Source of the DNA: Candidatus Omnitrophota bacterium
GTDB taxonomy: Bacteria; Omnitrophota; Gorgyraeia; Aquiviventales; Aquiviventaceae
Assembly: GCA_016206675.1 (NCBI GenBank)
Contig: JACQRD010000097.1
Location: 1-10,225 of the forward strand
DNA length: 10,225 nucleotides
Direction of reading: 5' to 3'
This document shows positions 1 to 6,487 of the stretch, one piece after another (position 1 is the stretch's first letter; every line of letters begins with the position of its first letter). Position numbers and translations under genes: made by a program. Below the pieces are notes generated by a model, which saw only the letters and a program-made list of their open reading frames with translations, was not told the DNA's origin and did not search any database.

Positions 1-34
1 CACCAGCATGGAGCATAAGCGCAGGAACGGGCAC

Positions 35-319
35 ATGAGAGGCGCACGGCGGTTTCGGGACTATCTCAAGGAGCAACTGAAGGACCCGGCTGTCCGGGAA
101 GCCTACGAGGAAGAGGGCATCTATGCGGAACTGGCCATCCAGATTGCTCGGCTCAGAACACAGAAGCGGTTGACACAGCGAGCGCTCGCCAGGCGGCTCC
201 ACACCTCCCAGCAGACCATTTCCCGCCTAGAAAGTCCTCGCAACGGCAGCCTCTCGCTGCGCACGCTCGTCAAGCTCGCCCACGCCCTCGGCAAAGAAGT
301 CAAGGTCCAGTTCGTTTAG
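35..319 (+). CDS. HigA/XRE-type antitoxin (helix-turn-helix)
   Basis: A 94-aa protein with an XRE (Cro/cI) helix-turn-helix in its middle to C-terminal half; the core LTQRALARRLHTSQQTISRL is a textbook HTH. The N-terminus (RFRDYLKEQLKDPAVREAY) is the usual lead-in of HigA-family antitoxins, which bind a RelE/HigB-type mRNA-interferase toxin and repress their own operon. I chose ATG 35 because AGGAA sits 7 nt upstream. An in-frame ATG at 8 would add nine residues, and the frame stays open to the window edge. A toxin gene would be expected just left of the window, but only 34 bases are visible, so pairing is inferred. The last 20 bp overlap the end of the antisense recombinase remnant. Family assignment is firm; partner and function as an antitoxin are inferred. 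Confidence 0.85.
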   Translation: MRGARRFRDYLKEQLKDPAVREAYEEEGIYAELAIQIARLRTQKRLTQRALARRLHTSQQTISRLESPRNGSLSLRTLVKLAHALGKEVKVQFV

Positions 320-824
320 CCAGCTTGTCGGCCTTCCGGGCGAGGCTGGGGCTGACGTTTAGGGCTTCTCCGGTCTCTTTGTATGACATGCCTAGGTGGC
401 GGGGTTGAGCCCCCCTTCGGGCTATGCTTTGATATAATGGGATTTGTTGCGCAGGTTTTATAGGGATCCTGGCGGTGATCTCCCCGACGGTGCGGATTGG
501 TTGCAGCCGGGTCCACCATCTTGACCAATTCGCACCCTGGTGCTCGTCCAAGAGCGCCAGGGTGTTGATCTTTGTGTGGGCCACGTAATACGGCTTGAAG
601 GTGTAGCCTTCCTCGCCCATCACGTGGTAGGGATCGGCTTCCTGGTCGGTGATCGGCTCAAGTCGGATCGTTCCGAGCAGCTCCTTCAGGGCCTGGGCCG
701 CAGCCCCTGCGTTCCGGTTGAGCATCTCCCGCAACCGTTCCAGTCTCAGCGCAATCCACTCCATGGGCGGCGGCTCAAACGCCCTGCTACTATGCGTTTC
801 TAACCCCTCGATTTCTTGACGCTT
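300..824 (-). pseudogene. large serine recombinase, C-terminal remnant
   Basis: The minus strand is open from just after a stop at 825-827 down to a stop at 300-302. It starts KRQEIEGLETHSSRAFEPPP, then continues WIALRLERLREMLNRNAGAA, a 'KELLGTIRLEPI' segment and 'YYVAHTKINTLALLDEHQGANW'. This coiled-coil plus 'LLG.I.LEP' pattern is typical of the C-terminal zone of large serine recombinases. It is followed by 'WWTRLQPIRTVGEIT' and a helix-turn-helix-like tail 'LGMSYKETGEALNVSPSLARKA'. The catalytic resolvase domain, the zinc ribbon and most of the recombinase domain are missing, so it cannot recombine DNA by itself. An ATG at 764 could start a 154-aa product, but nothing suggests it is used. 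The 3' tail (324-518) is a repeat also found at 3825-4018. Confidence 0.7.
324..518. repeat. recombinase-tail direct repeat, copy A (47-bp core 472-518)
   Basis: This ~195-bp stretch matches 3825-4018 in the same orientation. The last 47 bases (472-518, beginning gcggtgatctccccgacggt and ending gggtccacca) are identical in both copies and start exactly 3,500 bp apart. The rest is diverged but alignable; for example, 'tgtcggc.ttccggg' lies at the left end of both. On the minus strand it encodes the WWTRLQPIRTVGEIT plus HTH-like tail of the recombinase remnant. Identity ends abruptly after 'tccacca'. Confidence 0.8.
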
Positions 825-877
825 TTAGAACTCCTCAGGTAAGCTTTAAACTACCAGACAATTTACAGGACCGAAAA

Positions 878-952
878 AGGCAAACCATCCGAAAGGATGG
901 GGCGCAAAGCTAGAGGGCCTACGGCATGAGCTATGGTAGCCTGGCTGCCGCA
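878..952 (+). promoter_or_regulatory. cyclic di-GMP-I (GEMM-I) riboswitch aptamer
   Basis: The hallmark GEMM-I elements occur in order: GGCAAACC (879-886); hairpin CCATCC-GAAA-GGATGG (885-900) with the GNRA tetraloop that docks into the second helix; GGCGCAAAGC (901-910) carrying the conserved A that stacks between the ligand's guanines; then GGGCCTAC (915-922) and ATGGTAGCCTGGCTGCCG (933-950), which fold into the second arm. By alignment with the V. cholerae Vc2 aptamer, the base at the Vc2 G20 position is G (879). That favours c-di-GMP over the A20 variants that bind cGAMP. An intrinsic terminator follows 43 nt after the aptamer, and the start codon of the secreted protein is at 1062. Transcription termination controlled by c-di-GMP is therefore the likely mechanism; whether the ligand turns it on or off cannot be read safely. 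No convincing promoter was found upstream. Confidence 0.9.
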
Positions 953-994
953 CGGGGCAATTCAACAGAAGTCCACGCTTTTCAGGAAGGCTGG

Positions 995-1023
995 TCCCCA
1001 CCATGAGAGGTGGGGATTTTTTT
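995..1023 (+). terminator. intrinsic terminator, expression platform of the riboswitch
   Basis: CCCCACC (996-1002), a 6-nt loop ATGAGA and GGTGGGG (1009-1015) form a perfect 7-bp GC-rich stem, or 8 bp with the flanking T/A pair, followed by seven T at 1017-1023. It lies between the aptamer and the gene it precedes, which marks it as a regulated leader terminator. The GGGG at 954-957, just 3' of the aptamer, could compete for CCCC 996-999 as an antiterminator; this is inference. Confidence 0.88.
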
Positions 1024-1061
1024 ATCCAGGGCTGGGGCGTGTGACAACACAAGGGGGGCCG

Positions 1062-2459
1062 ATGACACGACGCGTGAGGGGTAGGTCGTTACCAGCGCTC
1101 TCGGTTGTGACGGCGTTGTGCTTCGGAATGAGTCCGCTCGTGTATGCGGATCCGCCCGAAGGGCGTGGCCACGGGAACGACCAAGGACAGGGCCAGGAGC
1201 ACCGCCAAGCCCAGAGCCAAGCACCGAATCACGTCCAAGTCCAGGAGCACCTCCAAGCCCAGAGCCAGGGACAAAGCGAGGCGCGCGCCCAGGTCAGGAT
1301 CGACCAGGGCCAAGATCAGGGTCAAGCTGTGCAACCCTCCGGGCGTTCTGCGGCGAGTGAGACACAGGCTGACGATGGTATTGCTCGTCAAGCCAATGAC
1401 GTGGCGGCACGCCCCAGTCAATCGGAGCCCACGCAGCGCGATGACCTGAGTGCGGCGGCCCAATCAGTGGCGGAGGCCAGGCGGCGCAACAGGCTTGCAC
1501 ATGAAACCGATGAGGTGGGAAATCGATCCGCTGTTGAAGCAGGACGGCAGCCGACATCTGGCGAGCTGCCCGATCTTCCGGCGCGGGCCGATCCAATTCA
1601 GTTGATACGCGCTGGCTTCCAAGCTACTCATCGGGCTCCTGATGTGGGTGTGACGAGATGGGCGACCGATGCGTTCGCATCCCTTAGCGCTCAAGAGAGG
1701 GCGCAGTGGAGCTTCAATCCCGTTGACGACCGACCTCAGGGCAATGCAGGGCGGCCGACCATGCGGGATCCCTATGGGTTCTCCCGGGATGACCGACTGG
1801 AGACGACCGGCAATCGAGGTCGCCCCATCCGTGAGCGGGCACCAGAGGAGTCGGCCAGTCCATCCGAAGGGACGCGTGAAGCGAATGAGCCGGGCGAGGA
1901 GATAGCTTCACCCGGCGCGGGCACGCTCCCAGAGGAGGATGCGTCCACGAGTGCGGGTGGGGCGGATGAAGACGTGATCGTGGCCGAGGAGCCTGCGCCG
2001 ACGCAGGAGCCCATCGCCATGAGCGTGGATCTCAGCACGTTGATCGATCATGCCGAGGCGTACGAGTTCGTGTACTATCCGGGCGACACGGTGGAATACG
2101 AGGTGAGCTTGACCAATCCCTACGAGACGGAGCTGACCCTGAGGGTCACGGCCACCATCGAGTACATGGACAACATGTGGGTCTACAATCCCGAGGTCGG
2201 TACGTATCAGCGAAGGAATAGTGTGGGCGAGCCGGTCGAAGGTGAGTCGACGGAGACCTGGGACTCGGTGACAATCGCCCCGGGCGAAACCCTCGTGCTC
2301 TCCGATGTCTACGAGATGCCGGAGGACGCGACCTGGGCCAACTATCAGATCCATGTCGCGCTCACCGATATCTCGAGCGGCAGCACGTATGAAGATCCTG
2401 AGGCGGGGTGGTTTGATCCTCCCCTGGATCTCGCCGAGGTCCATCGTCGTAACCGGTAA
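1062..2459 (+). CDS. secreted Gln-rich protein with Ig-like C-terminal region, riboswitch-controlled
   Basis: A 465-aa protein from ATG 1062, with AAGGGGGG just upstream. The frame is open further upstream, but that part is the riboswitch and terminator, so longer starts are rejected. Residues 1-29 form a signal peptide (basic MTRRVRGR, hydrophobic core, then PLVYA before DPPEG). Residues ~35-95 are rich in Gln with Gly, Ala, Glu and His, and contain an imperfect repeat built on 'QEHxQAQSQ'. A long polar, probably disordered stretch follows. Residues ~320-465 form a beta-rich, Tyr/Thr/Glu-rich segment ('YYPGDTVEYEVSLTNP', later 'IAPGETLVLSDVYEMPEDA') resembling a CARDB/DUF11-like or BsuPI-like Ig fold. 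There is no sortase or PEP-CTERM tail. I recognise no named family. Genes under c-di-GMP-I riboswitches often encode exoproteins, adhesins or matrix components, so an extracellular or periplasmic biofilm role is a reasonable inference, not shown. Confidence 0.88.
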   Translation: MTRRVRGRSLPALSVVTALCFGMSPLVYADPPEGRGHGNDQGQGQEHRQAQSQAPNHVQVQEHLQAQSQGQSEARAQVRIDQGQDQGQAVQPSGRSAASETQADDGIARQANDVAARPSQSEPTQRDDLSAAAQSVAEARRRNRLAHETDEVGNRSAVEAGRQPTSGELPDLPARADPIQLIRAGFQATHRAPDVGVTRWATDAFASLSAQERAQWSFNPVDDRPQGNAGRPTMRDPYGFSRDDRLETTGNRGRPIRERAPEESASPSEGTREANEPGEEIASPGAGTLPEEDASTSAGGADEDVIVAEEPAPTQEPIAMSVDLSTLIDHAEAYEFVYYPGDTVEYEVSLTNPYETELTLRVTATIEYMDNMWVYNPEVGTYQRRNSVGEPVEGESTETWDSVTIAPGETLVLSDVYEMPEDATWANYQIHVALTDISSGSTYEDPEAGWFDPPLDLAEVHRRNR

Positions 2460-2748
2460 GGGAGCCGACGCGACAGGCATAGGCTGAGCTCCTCCTGGTG
2501 CTGAACGGAAAGGCTCTGGGCAAAGGCCTTCGGTATCGGAGGATGCAGGCGCTCCACCTGATCAGCAGATCTTAAGGCGTATGCCTGAGCGTATCTTTCC
2601 CCCAGCGCTCTCCACTACTTCTCGCTGCTGACAAAGAAGCTGGTTACGGTTTGGTGGAGGTGGTTTTTCTATCATTGAATATGGCTGTCCCCGATGTCCC
2701 TGGCAGCGTCCCCAGTACTGCTCGACGGGAGAAGGAGAGTTTCGTCGC
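2460..2748 (+). other. intergenic region before the trypsin-like gene
   Basis: No coding sequence is convincing here. There are only small imperfect stems (AGGC-GTAT-GCCT near 2575 and GAGCG...CGCTC just after) and three GTCCC(C/T) words at 2687, 2696 and 2708. A purine-rich GAAGGAGA at 2731-2738 is the ribosome binding site of the next gene. I see neither a clear terminator for the upstream gene nor a clear sigma70 promoter. Confidence 0.5.
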
Positions 2749-3777
2749 ATGCGAACCCATCTACTAGTTCTTGGGGTGTGCTTGTGGACCGCCATCGCGC
2801 CGCCAACCGCCGCGGACACCCTGCGGTTTAAAGACGGCACGAAGATGCGTGGCACCGTCATCAAGCGCACGCCAACTGAGGTCATCGTGCAGTTCGAGTT
2901 CGGCACGATGAAGTTCTCCCCAGGTGACATCGTGGGTGTGGAGGACGAGTTGGAGCCAGAGCAGCAGCCGGAGACTGTGCATGAGGAGCATTCGGGCACC
3001 GGTGCCGATCCCGCTGGACTGGGCGCGGTGGCATCTACCGACAGGGGTGGCGCGAGCGGTCTCGCGCCGAGCCAACCGGGGGCCACGGGGAAGACCGCTG
3101 AGACGTCGGACGATGGCATGACGCTTTCGCGGGCGCGCAACGCCGTGGCGTTCATTGGCGTGGTCTATAAGGACGGGAACCTGGGGTTCGGCAGTGGGAC
3201 CGTCGTCACCCGCAAAGGGGCGATTGTGACGAACTACCATCTAGTCGGCAATGCCGATAGGATTGCGGTGGTGCTGCCGGGCGATAAGCCGCTCAAGAAG
3301 ACCAAGTCCGCTAGGACGTACGACGCGCGGATTCTCAAGTCGAATCCGTGTTATGGCTTGGCGTTGATTCGCATTCCCACCAAGACACCCGATTACCTCC
3401 GGCTGGCAGATGATAAGCGCCAACGCGTTGGTGATAGCGTGAGGGCGATCGGGAGCCCTGAAGGGTCCACGACAACAGTCTCCGAGGGAGTCATCCGCGC
3501 ATTAAGAACCGCGGAGGAATTGGGCCTTGAGAGTTCATCGGGTGTTCCGGGATGCGAACATCTGAGTGGACGAGCGTTGGGGAAAGTGACGTGGGTCCAG
3601 ACCGACGTGGCGATCAATGCCAAGAATAGCGGAGGACCGTTGCTCGATGCCCAGAGCGCGGTGGTCGGAATTAATGCGTTCAGCTTGCAGCACGTGGACC
3701 CGGGCAACACCGGGCTGAACTTTGCCATCCACGTCAAGCACGTGCGCGACTTCATCGGCTCCTACGTGCGGGAATAA
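2749..3777 (+). CDS. secreted trypsin-like (S1C/HtrA-type) protein with altered catalytic triad
   Basis: A 342-aa protein from ATG 2749, with GAAGGAGA about 10 nt upstream. Residues 1-22 look like a signal peptide (LLVLGVCLWTAIAPPTAA). Residues ~23-65 form a small beta-rich domain (LRFKDGTKMRGTVIKRTPTE, then FGTMKFSPGDIVGVE), of the kind often fused to envelope proteins. Residues ~66-120 are a low-complexity linker. From ~125 on there is an HtrA/DegP-like protease domain: 'GFGSGTVVTRKGAIVTNYH' with His164, and 'INAKNSGGPLLD' with Ser294. The expected Asp in the 'DLAL' motif is Gly203 ('NPCYGLALIRI', codon GGC instead of GAC), and the usual G before NSGGP is K. No PDZ domain follows. It may be a weakened protease, a pseudoprotease or a binding protein. 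It lies in the same repeat-bounded segment as the Gln-rich protein. Confidence 0.88.
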   Translation: MRTHLLVLGVCLWTAIAPPTAADTLRFKDGTKMRGTVIKRTPTEVIVQFEFGTMKFSPGDIVGVEDELEPEQQPETVHEEHSGTGADPAGLGAVASTDRGGASGLAPSQPGATGKTAETSDDGMTLSRARNAVAFIGVVYKDGNLGFGSGTVVTRKGAIVTNYHLVGNADRIAVVLPGDKPLKKTKSARTYDARILKSNPCYGLALIRIPTKTPDYLRLADDKRQRVGDSVRAIGSPEGSTTTVSEGVIRALRTAEELGLESSSGVPGCEHLSGRALGKVTWVQTDVAINAKNSGGPLLDAQSAVVGINAFSLQHVDPGNTGLNFAIHVKHVRDFIGSYVRE

Positions 3778-3824
3778 GGCACACCAGTTTGTGTAGGCCA
3801 GGGCATTGGTCATATCCTCCTGAA

Positions 3825-4018
3825 CCTGTCGGCGTTCCGGGTGGGGCTAGAGCTGGCGAGGAGAGCCTGCCGATCTGGTTGTAGGATACGCCCCGAAGGC
3901 GCAAGCGGGTGGCCTTGTGGGCGATTTTTTGGTATAAAGGAACGTGTAGACCCGGCCGGATGGGGATGAGAGCGGTGATCTCCCCGACGGTGCGGATTGG
4001 TTGCAGCCGGGTCCACCA
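3825..4018 (-). pseudogene. recombinase-tail remnant, repeat copy B (47-bp core 3972-4018)
   Basis: This is the second direct copy of the ~195-bp recombinase tail; its 47-bp end (3972-4018) is identical to 472-518. Read on the minus strand it gives WWTRLQPIRTVGEITALIPI, then 'PLYQKIAHKATRLRLRGVSYNQIG', and then a frameshift. In the next frame the match to copy A resumes (ALLASSSPTRNADRF against ALNVSPSLARKADKL). The upstream recombinase body seen beside copy A is absent here. It is non-coding in practice. The conserved block ends 18 bp before the proposed start codon of the amidase gene, so it forms part of that gene's leader. Confidence 0.7.
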
Positions 4019-4036
4019 ATTTTGAAAAGGATTGTG

Positions 4037-4861
4037 GTGTTCGCGACACGCTCTCTGTCCTGCCGCTTGATTCCGCAGCGTTGTTCTATCCGCCCCATTC
4101 TGCTCTCTGCGCTCCTCGGCCTGCTCAGCGCAGGCTGCGCGGCCACCGGGCCGTCGATCAGCGGTACACCGCCGCCCGGCCCGATACCCCCCACCAGACC
4201 CATCACCATCGTCATCGATGCCGGCCATGGCGGCCACGATCCTGGCGCCTCCTACTTCGGCCTGCAGGAGAAGTCGCTGGCCCTCGATGTCGCCAAGCGG
4301 CTGCACGCGCAGCTGCAGCAGGCCGGAGTGCTTCCCATCATGACGCGCGAGGCGGATGCCTTTATTCCGCTGAACGGCCGGCCGGCCGTCGCCAACCGTC
4401 TGCAGGCGGGTCTGTTCGTCAGCATCCACCTCAACGCCAACCGCAACAGCGGCGTCTCAGGCGCGGAGGTCTACTATCCCCGCGAGTCCGTCATCTCCGC
4501 TTCAGCCACGCTGCCGCCGTGGATTCCGGCCAGCGGCACCTCCATCGCCTCGATGGAGGAGAAGCGGGCCGTGTGGGAGCACGTGTTGAGGCGCTCGCGC
4601 TCGCAGTCGCGCCGGCTGGCCGGCACGCTGTGCCGCTCCATGCGGCAAGGCCTTGGGGTGCCCTGCCGGGGCGGCAAGGCCGCCCGCTTCGTGGTGCTGC
4701 GCGAGGCCTGGATGCCGGCGGTATTGGTGGAAGTCGGCTACATGAGCAATCCGGTGGAAGCGCAGCGGCTGGCCTCGGCGGAGTACCGCCAAGCGGCGGC
4801 TGAGGCCATCGCCGAAGGGATCCTGGAGTACGTCCGCGAACAGGGGCTCCAGCATATTTGA
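4037..4861 (+). CDS. N-acetylmuramoyl-L-alanine amidase (Amidase_3), lipoprotein
   Basis: Zinc-dependent amidase that cuts the bond between MurNAc and L-Ala in peptidoglycan, used in septum splitting and wall turnover. From GTG 4037 it is 274 aa. A hydrophobic stretch ends in the lipobox LLSAGC (Cys34), predicting a lipid-anchored periplasmic protein. The Amidase_3 motifs are complete: VIDAGHGGHDPGA with His64, LQEKSLAL with Glu78, SIHLNAN with His131 (zinc ligands) and LVEVGYMSNP with catalytic Glu232. GTG 4037 is preferred because AAAAGG lies 6 nt upstream; GTG 4034, TTG 4022 and TTG 4001 are in frame, the last within the repeat. Its stop overlaps the start of murI by 1 nt, so the two are probably co-transcribed and translationally coupled. 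Resembles AmiC/CwlD-type enzymes. Function is firm; exact start less so. Confidence 0.93.
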   Translation: MFATRSLSCRLIPQRCSIRPILLSALLGLLSAGCAATGPSISGTPPPGPIPPTRPITIVIDAGHGGHDPGASYFGLQEKSLALDVAKRLHAQLQQAGVLPIMTREADAFIPLNGRPAVANRLQAGLFVSIHLNANRNSGVSGAEVYYPRESVISASATLPPWIPASGTSIASMEEKRAVWEHVLRRSRSQSRRLAGTLCRSMRQGLGVPCRGGKAARFVVLREAWMPAVLVEVGYMSNPVEAQRLASAEYRQAAAEAIAEGILEYVREQGLQHI

Positions 4862-5676
4862 TGCACGCCTCGCGGCAGCCGATCGGCGTGTTCGACTCCG
4901 GCATCGGAGGGCTGACGGTGGTCCAGGCGCTCATCCACGAGCTGCCGGCGGAGTCGATCGTCTACTTCGGAGACACGGCGCGCGTGCCCTACGGGACCAA
5001 GTCCAAATCCACGATCGTCAAATTTTCCCTCGAGAACGTCGAGTTCCTGCTGCGCTTCGGGGTCAAGTGCATCGTCATCGCCTGCAACACCGCCTCCTCG
5101 TGGGCGCTGCCGACGCTGCGCAAGTACTTCAAGGTGCCGATCATCGGTGTGATCCGCCCCGGGGCCATGGCTGCCGTGCGGCAGACGCGCACCAAGCGTA
5201 TCGGGGTCATCGGCACCACCGCCACCATCCGCAGCGGGGCGTACGAGGCGGCCATCCACCGCATCGATCCATCGGCGAAGGTCATCTCCCAGGAGTGCCC
5301 GCTGTTCGTGCCGCTGGTTGAAGAAGGGTGGCTGACCGGCTCCATCTGCCGCGCCATCGCGCAGGCCTACTTGGAGCCGCTGACCCGCCAGCGCATCGAC
5401 ACGCTGATCCTCGGCTGCACCCACTATCCGCTGCTGGCCCCCGCCATCCAGCAGGTGCTCGGCCGGGACGTGGCCCTCGTGGACTCCGCGCAGCAGACGG
5501 CGGCGGAGGTTCGCGGGGTCCTCACCGCCGCGGACGCCTTCGCGCAGCCCAACGGCCATCCGCGCTACCGCTTCTTCGTCACGGACGAGCCGGCGCACTT
5601 CAATCGCGTCGGCCACCGGCTGCTCACCCAGATGACCGGCTCCGTGGAGCGTGTCAGCCTGCGGGGCTGGCCATGA
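4861..5676 (+). CDS. murI: glutamate racemase
   Basis: Cofactor-independent racemase that makes D-glutamate for the peptidoglycan stem peptide, acting in the cytoplasm. The 271-aa protein has the usual family length. Signature motifs: IGVFDSGIGGLTVV (Asp12-Ser13), YFGDTARVPYG, IACNTASSWALP with catalytic Cys75, GVIGTTATI, and LILGCTHYPLL with catalytic Cys186. The ATG at 4861 overlaps the TGA of the amidase (TGATG). An in-frame TTG three bases earlier is not needed. AGGGG lies 14 nt upstream, rather far, which fits translational coupling. Its own stop overlaps the start of rph (ATGA). Supply of D-Glu next to a wall amidase makes a coherent wall-metabolism pair. Confidence 0.97.
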   Translation: MHASRQPIGVFDSGIGGLTVVQALIHELPAESIVYFGDTARVPYGTKSKSTIVKFSLENVEFLLRFGVKCIVIACNTASSWALPTLRKYFKVPIIGVIRPGAMAAVRQTRTKRIGVIGTTATIRSGAYEAAIHRIDPSAKVISQECPLFVPLVEEGWLTGSICRAIAQAYLEPLTRQRIDTLILGCTHYPLLAPAIQQVLGRDVALVDSAQQTAAEVRGVLTAADAFAQPNGHPRYRFFVTDEPAHFNRVGHRLLTQMTGSVERVSLRGWP

Positions 5677-6410
5677 CGCGGCCGGACGGCCGCTCGCCGC
5701 AGCAACTGCGGCCGGTGAAGCTCACGCGCGGCGTCATGAAGTTTGCAGAGGCCTCCTGCCTGGTGGAATGGGGACACAACAAAGTCATCTGCACCGCGAC
5801 GGTGCAGGACAAAGTCCCGCCTTTTCTGCGCGACAGCGGCACGGGATGGGTGACTGCGGAGTACGGCATGCTGCCGCGCGCCAGCGCGCAGCGCATTGAG
5901 CGCGAGTCGATCAGGGGCCGCGTGGGTGGGCGCACCCAGGAGATCCAGCGGCTGATCGGGCGCAGCCTGCGCACCGTGGTGGATCTGCCGCAGCTCGGCG
6001 AGCGCTGCCTCCTCGTCGATTGCGACGTGATCCAGGCCGACGGTGGTACTCGCTGTGCGAGTATTACCGGCGGATTCGTCGCGCTGGTGGAGGCACTCCG
6101 CCACCTGCGCAAGCAGGGCGTGCTCAGCCGCATGCCGGTGCGCGAGTTCGTCGCGGCGGTCAGCGTGGGCCTGGTCAAGGGCCATCCGGTGCTGGACTTA
6201 AGCTACGCCGAGGACGCCGCCGCCGACGTGGACATGAATGTGATCATGACCGGCGGGGGAGCGTTCATCGAATTACAGGGCACCGCCGAGCGCCGGCCAT
6301 TCCGCCAGACGGATCTTTCCCGCATGGTGCAGCTCGCCCGCGGCGGCATCCGGCGCCTGCTGGCCCTGCAGCGCCATGTTCTTGGAGTTGCTTCAGTGCG
6401 CCAATTGTAA
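5673..6410 (+). CDS. rph: ribonuclease PH
   Basis: Phosphorolytic 3'-5' exoribonuclease that trims tRNA 3' ends, normally a hexamer in the cytoplasm. The 245-aa protein is of normal size. Family motifs are present throughout: RPDGRSPQQLRPVKLTRGVM at the N-terminus, PPFLRDSGTGWVTAEYGMLP, GGRTQEIQRLIGRSLR, CDVIQADGGTR with the phosphate-binding region, and LDLSYAEDAAADVDMNV with the active-site Asp residues. Start ATG 5673 overlaps the murI stop by 4 nt and has GGGG 6 nt upstream; the frame is open far upstream inside murI, but that extension is a shadow. The short C-terminal tail after 'RRLLALQRHVLG' ends just before the AC-rich repeat region. A tRNA-Pro gene without an encoded CCA lies ~3.4 kb away and would be a typical substrate. 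Confidence 0.97.
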   Translation: MTRPDGRSPQQLRPVKLTRGVMKFAEASCLVEWGHNKVICTATVQDKVPPFLRDSGTGWVTAEYGMLPRASAQRIERESIRGRVGGRTQEIQRLIGRSLRTVVDLPQLGERCLLVDCDVIQADGGTRCASITGGFVALVEALRHLRKQGVLSRMPVREFVAAVSVGLVKGHPVLDLSYAEDAAADVDMNVIMTGGGAFIELQGTAERRPFRQTDLSRMVQLARGGIRRLLALQRHVLGVASVRQL

Positions 6411-6413
6411 TTT

Positions 6414-6472
6414 CCAAGCACCAAATCCCAAGCACCAAATAAGCTCCAAATTCCAAGCCCCAAACACCAAAT
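6414..6472. repeat. AC-rich short direct repeats between rph and rdgB
   Basis: The 13-mer ccaagcaccaaat occurs at 6414-6426 and again at 6428-6440. Degenerate variants follow (aagctccaaatt at 6441-6452; ccaagccccaaa then caccaaat to 6472). Composition differs sharply from the GC-rich genes on both sides. It begins 4 nt after the rph stop and ends shortly before the rdgB ribosome binding site. There is no hairpin and no regular spacer, so it is not CRISPR. Confidence 0.8.
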
Positions 6473-6487
6473 CAGGGTGTAATCGTC

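Noticed and set aside
472..518. 47-bp block as a tRNA 3' end (it ends gggtccacca)
   Set aside because: No TTCRANY T-loop, no matching acceptor 5' strand and no cloverleaf upstream; it is the coding end of a recombinase tail.
540..803. 87-aa forward frame
   Set aside because: Antisense to the recognisable recombinase C-terminal remnant; no family resemblance.
816..852. Promoter for the riboswitch transcript (TTGACG at 816)
   Set aside because: The best -10 candidates at proper spacing (TAAGCT at 840, or TAAACT at 847 with another -35) match poorly.
990..1018. Upstream extension of the Gln-rich protein to a start at 933
   Set aside because: The extension covers the riboswitch 3' part and the terminator hairpin; the signal peptide and ribosome binding site place the start at 1062.
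2681..2713. GTCCCC direct repeats as operator or mobile-element end
   Set aside because: Three short words at uneven spacing (9 and 12 nt); too weak to call.
2562..3155. 197-aa reverse frame
   Set aside because: Shadow of the trypsin-like gene; low-complexity composition, no motif.
3997..4803. 268-aa forward frame rich in Arg, Ala and Gly
   Set aside because: Out-of-frame shadow of the amidase gene, whose zinc and catalytic motifs are complete in the other frame.
4738..5616. 292-aa reverse frame
   Set aside because: Antisense of murI; composition typical of GC-rich shadow frames.
6411..6487. CRISPR array
   Set aside because: Units are too short (13 nt), degenerate and without unique spacers.
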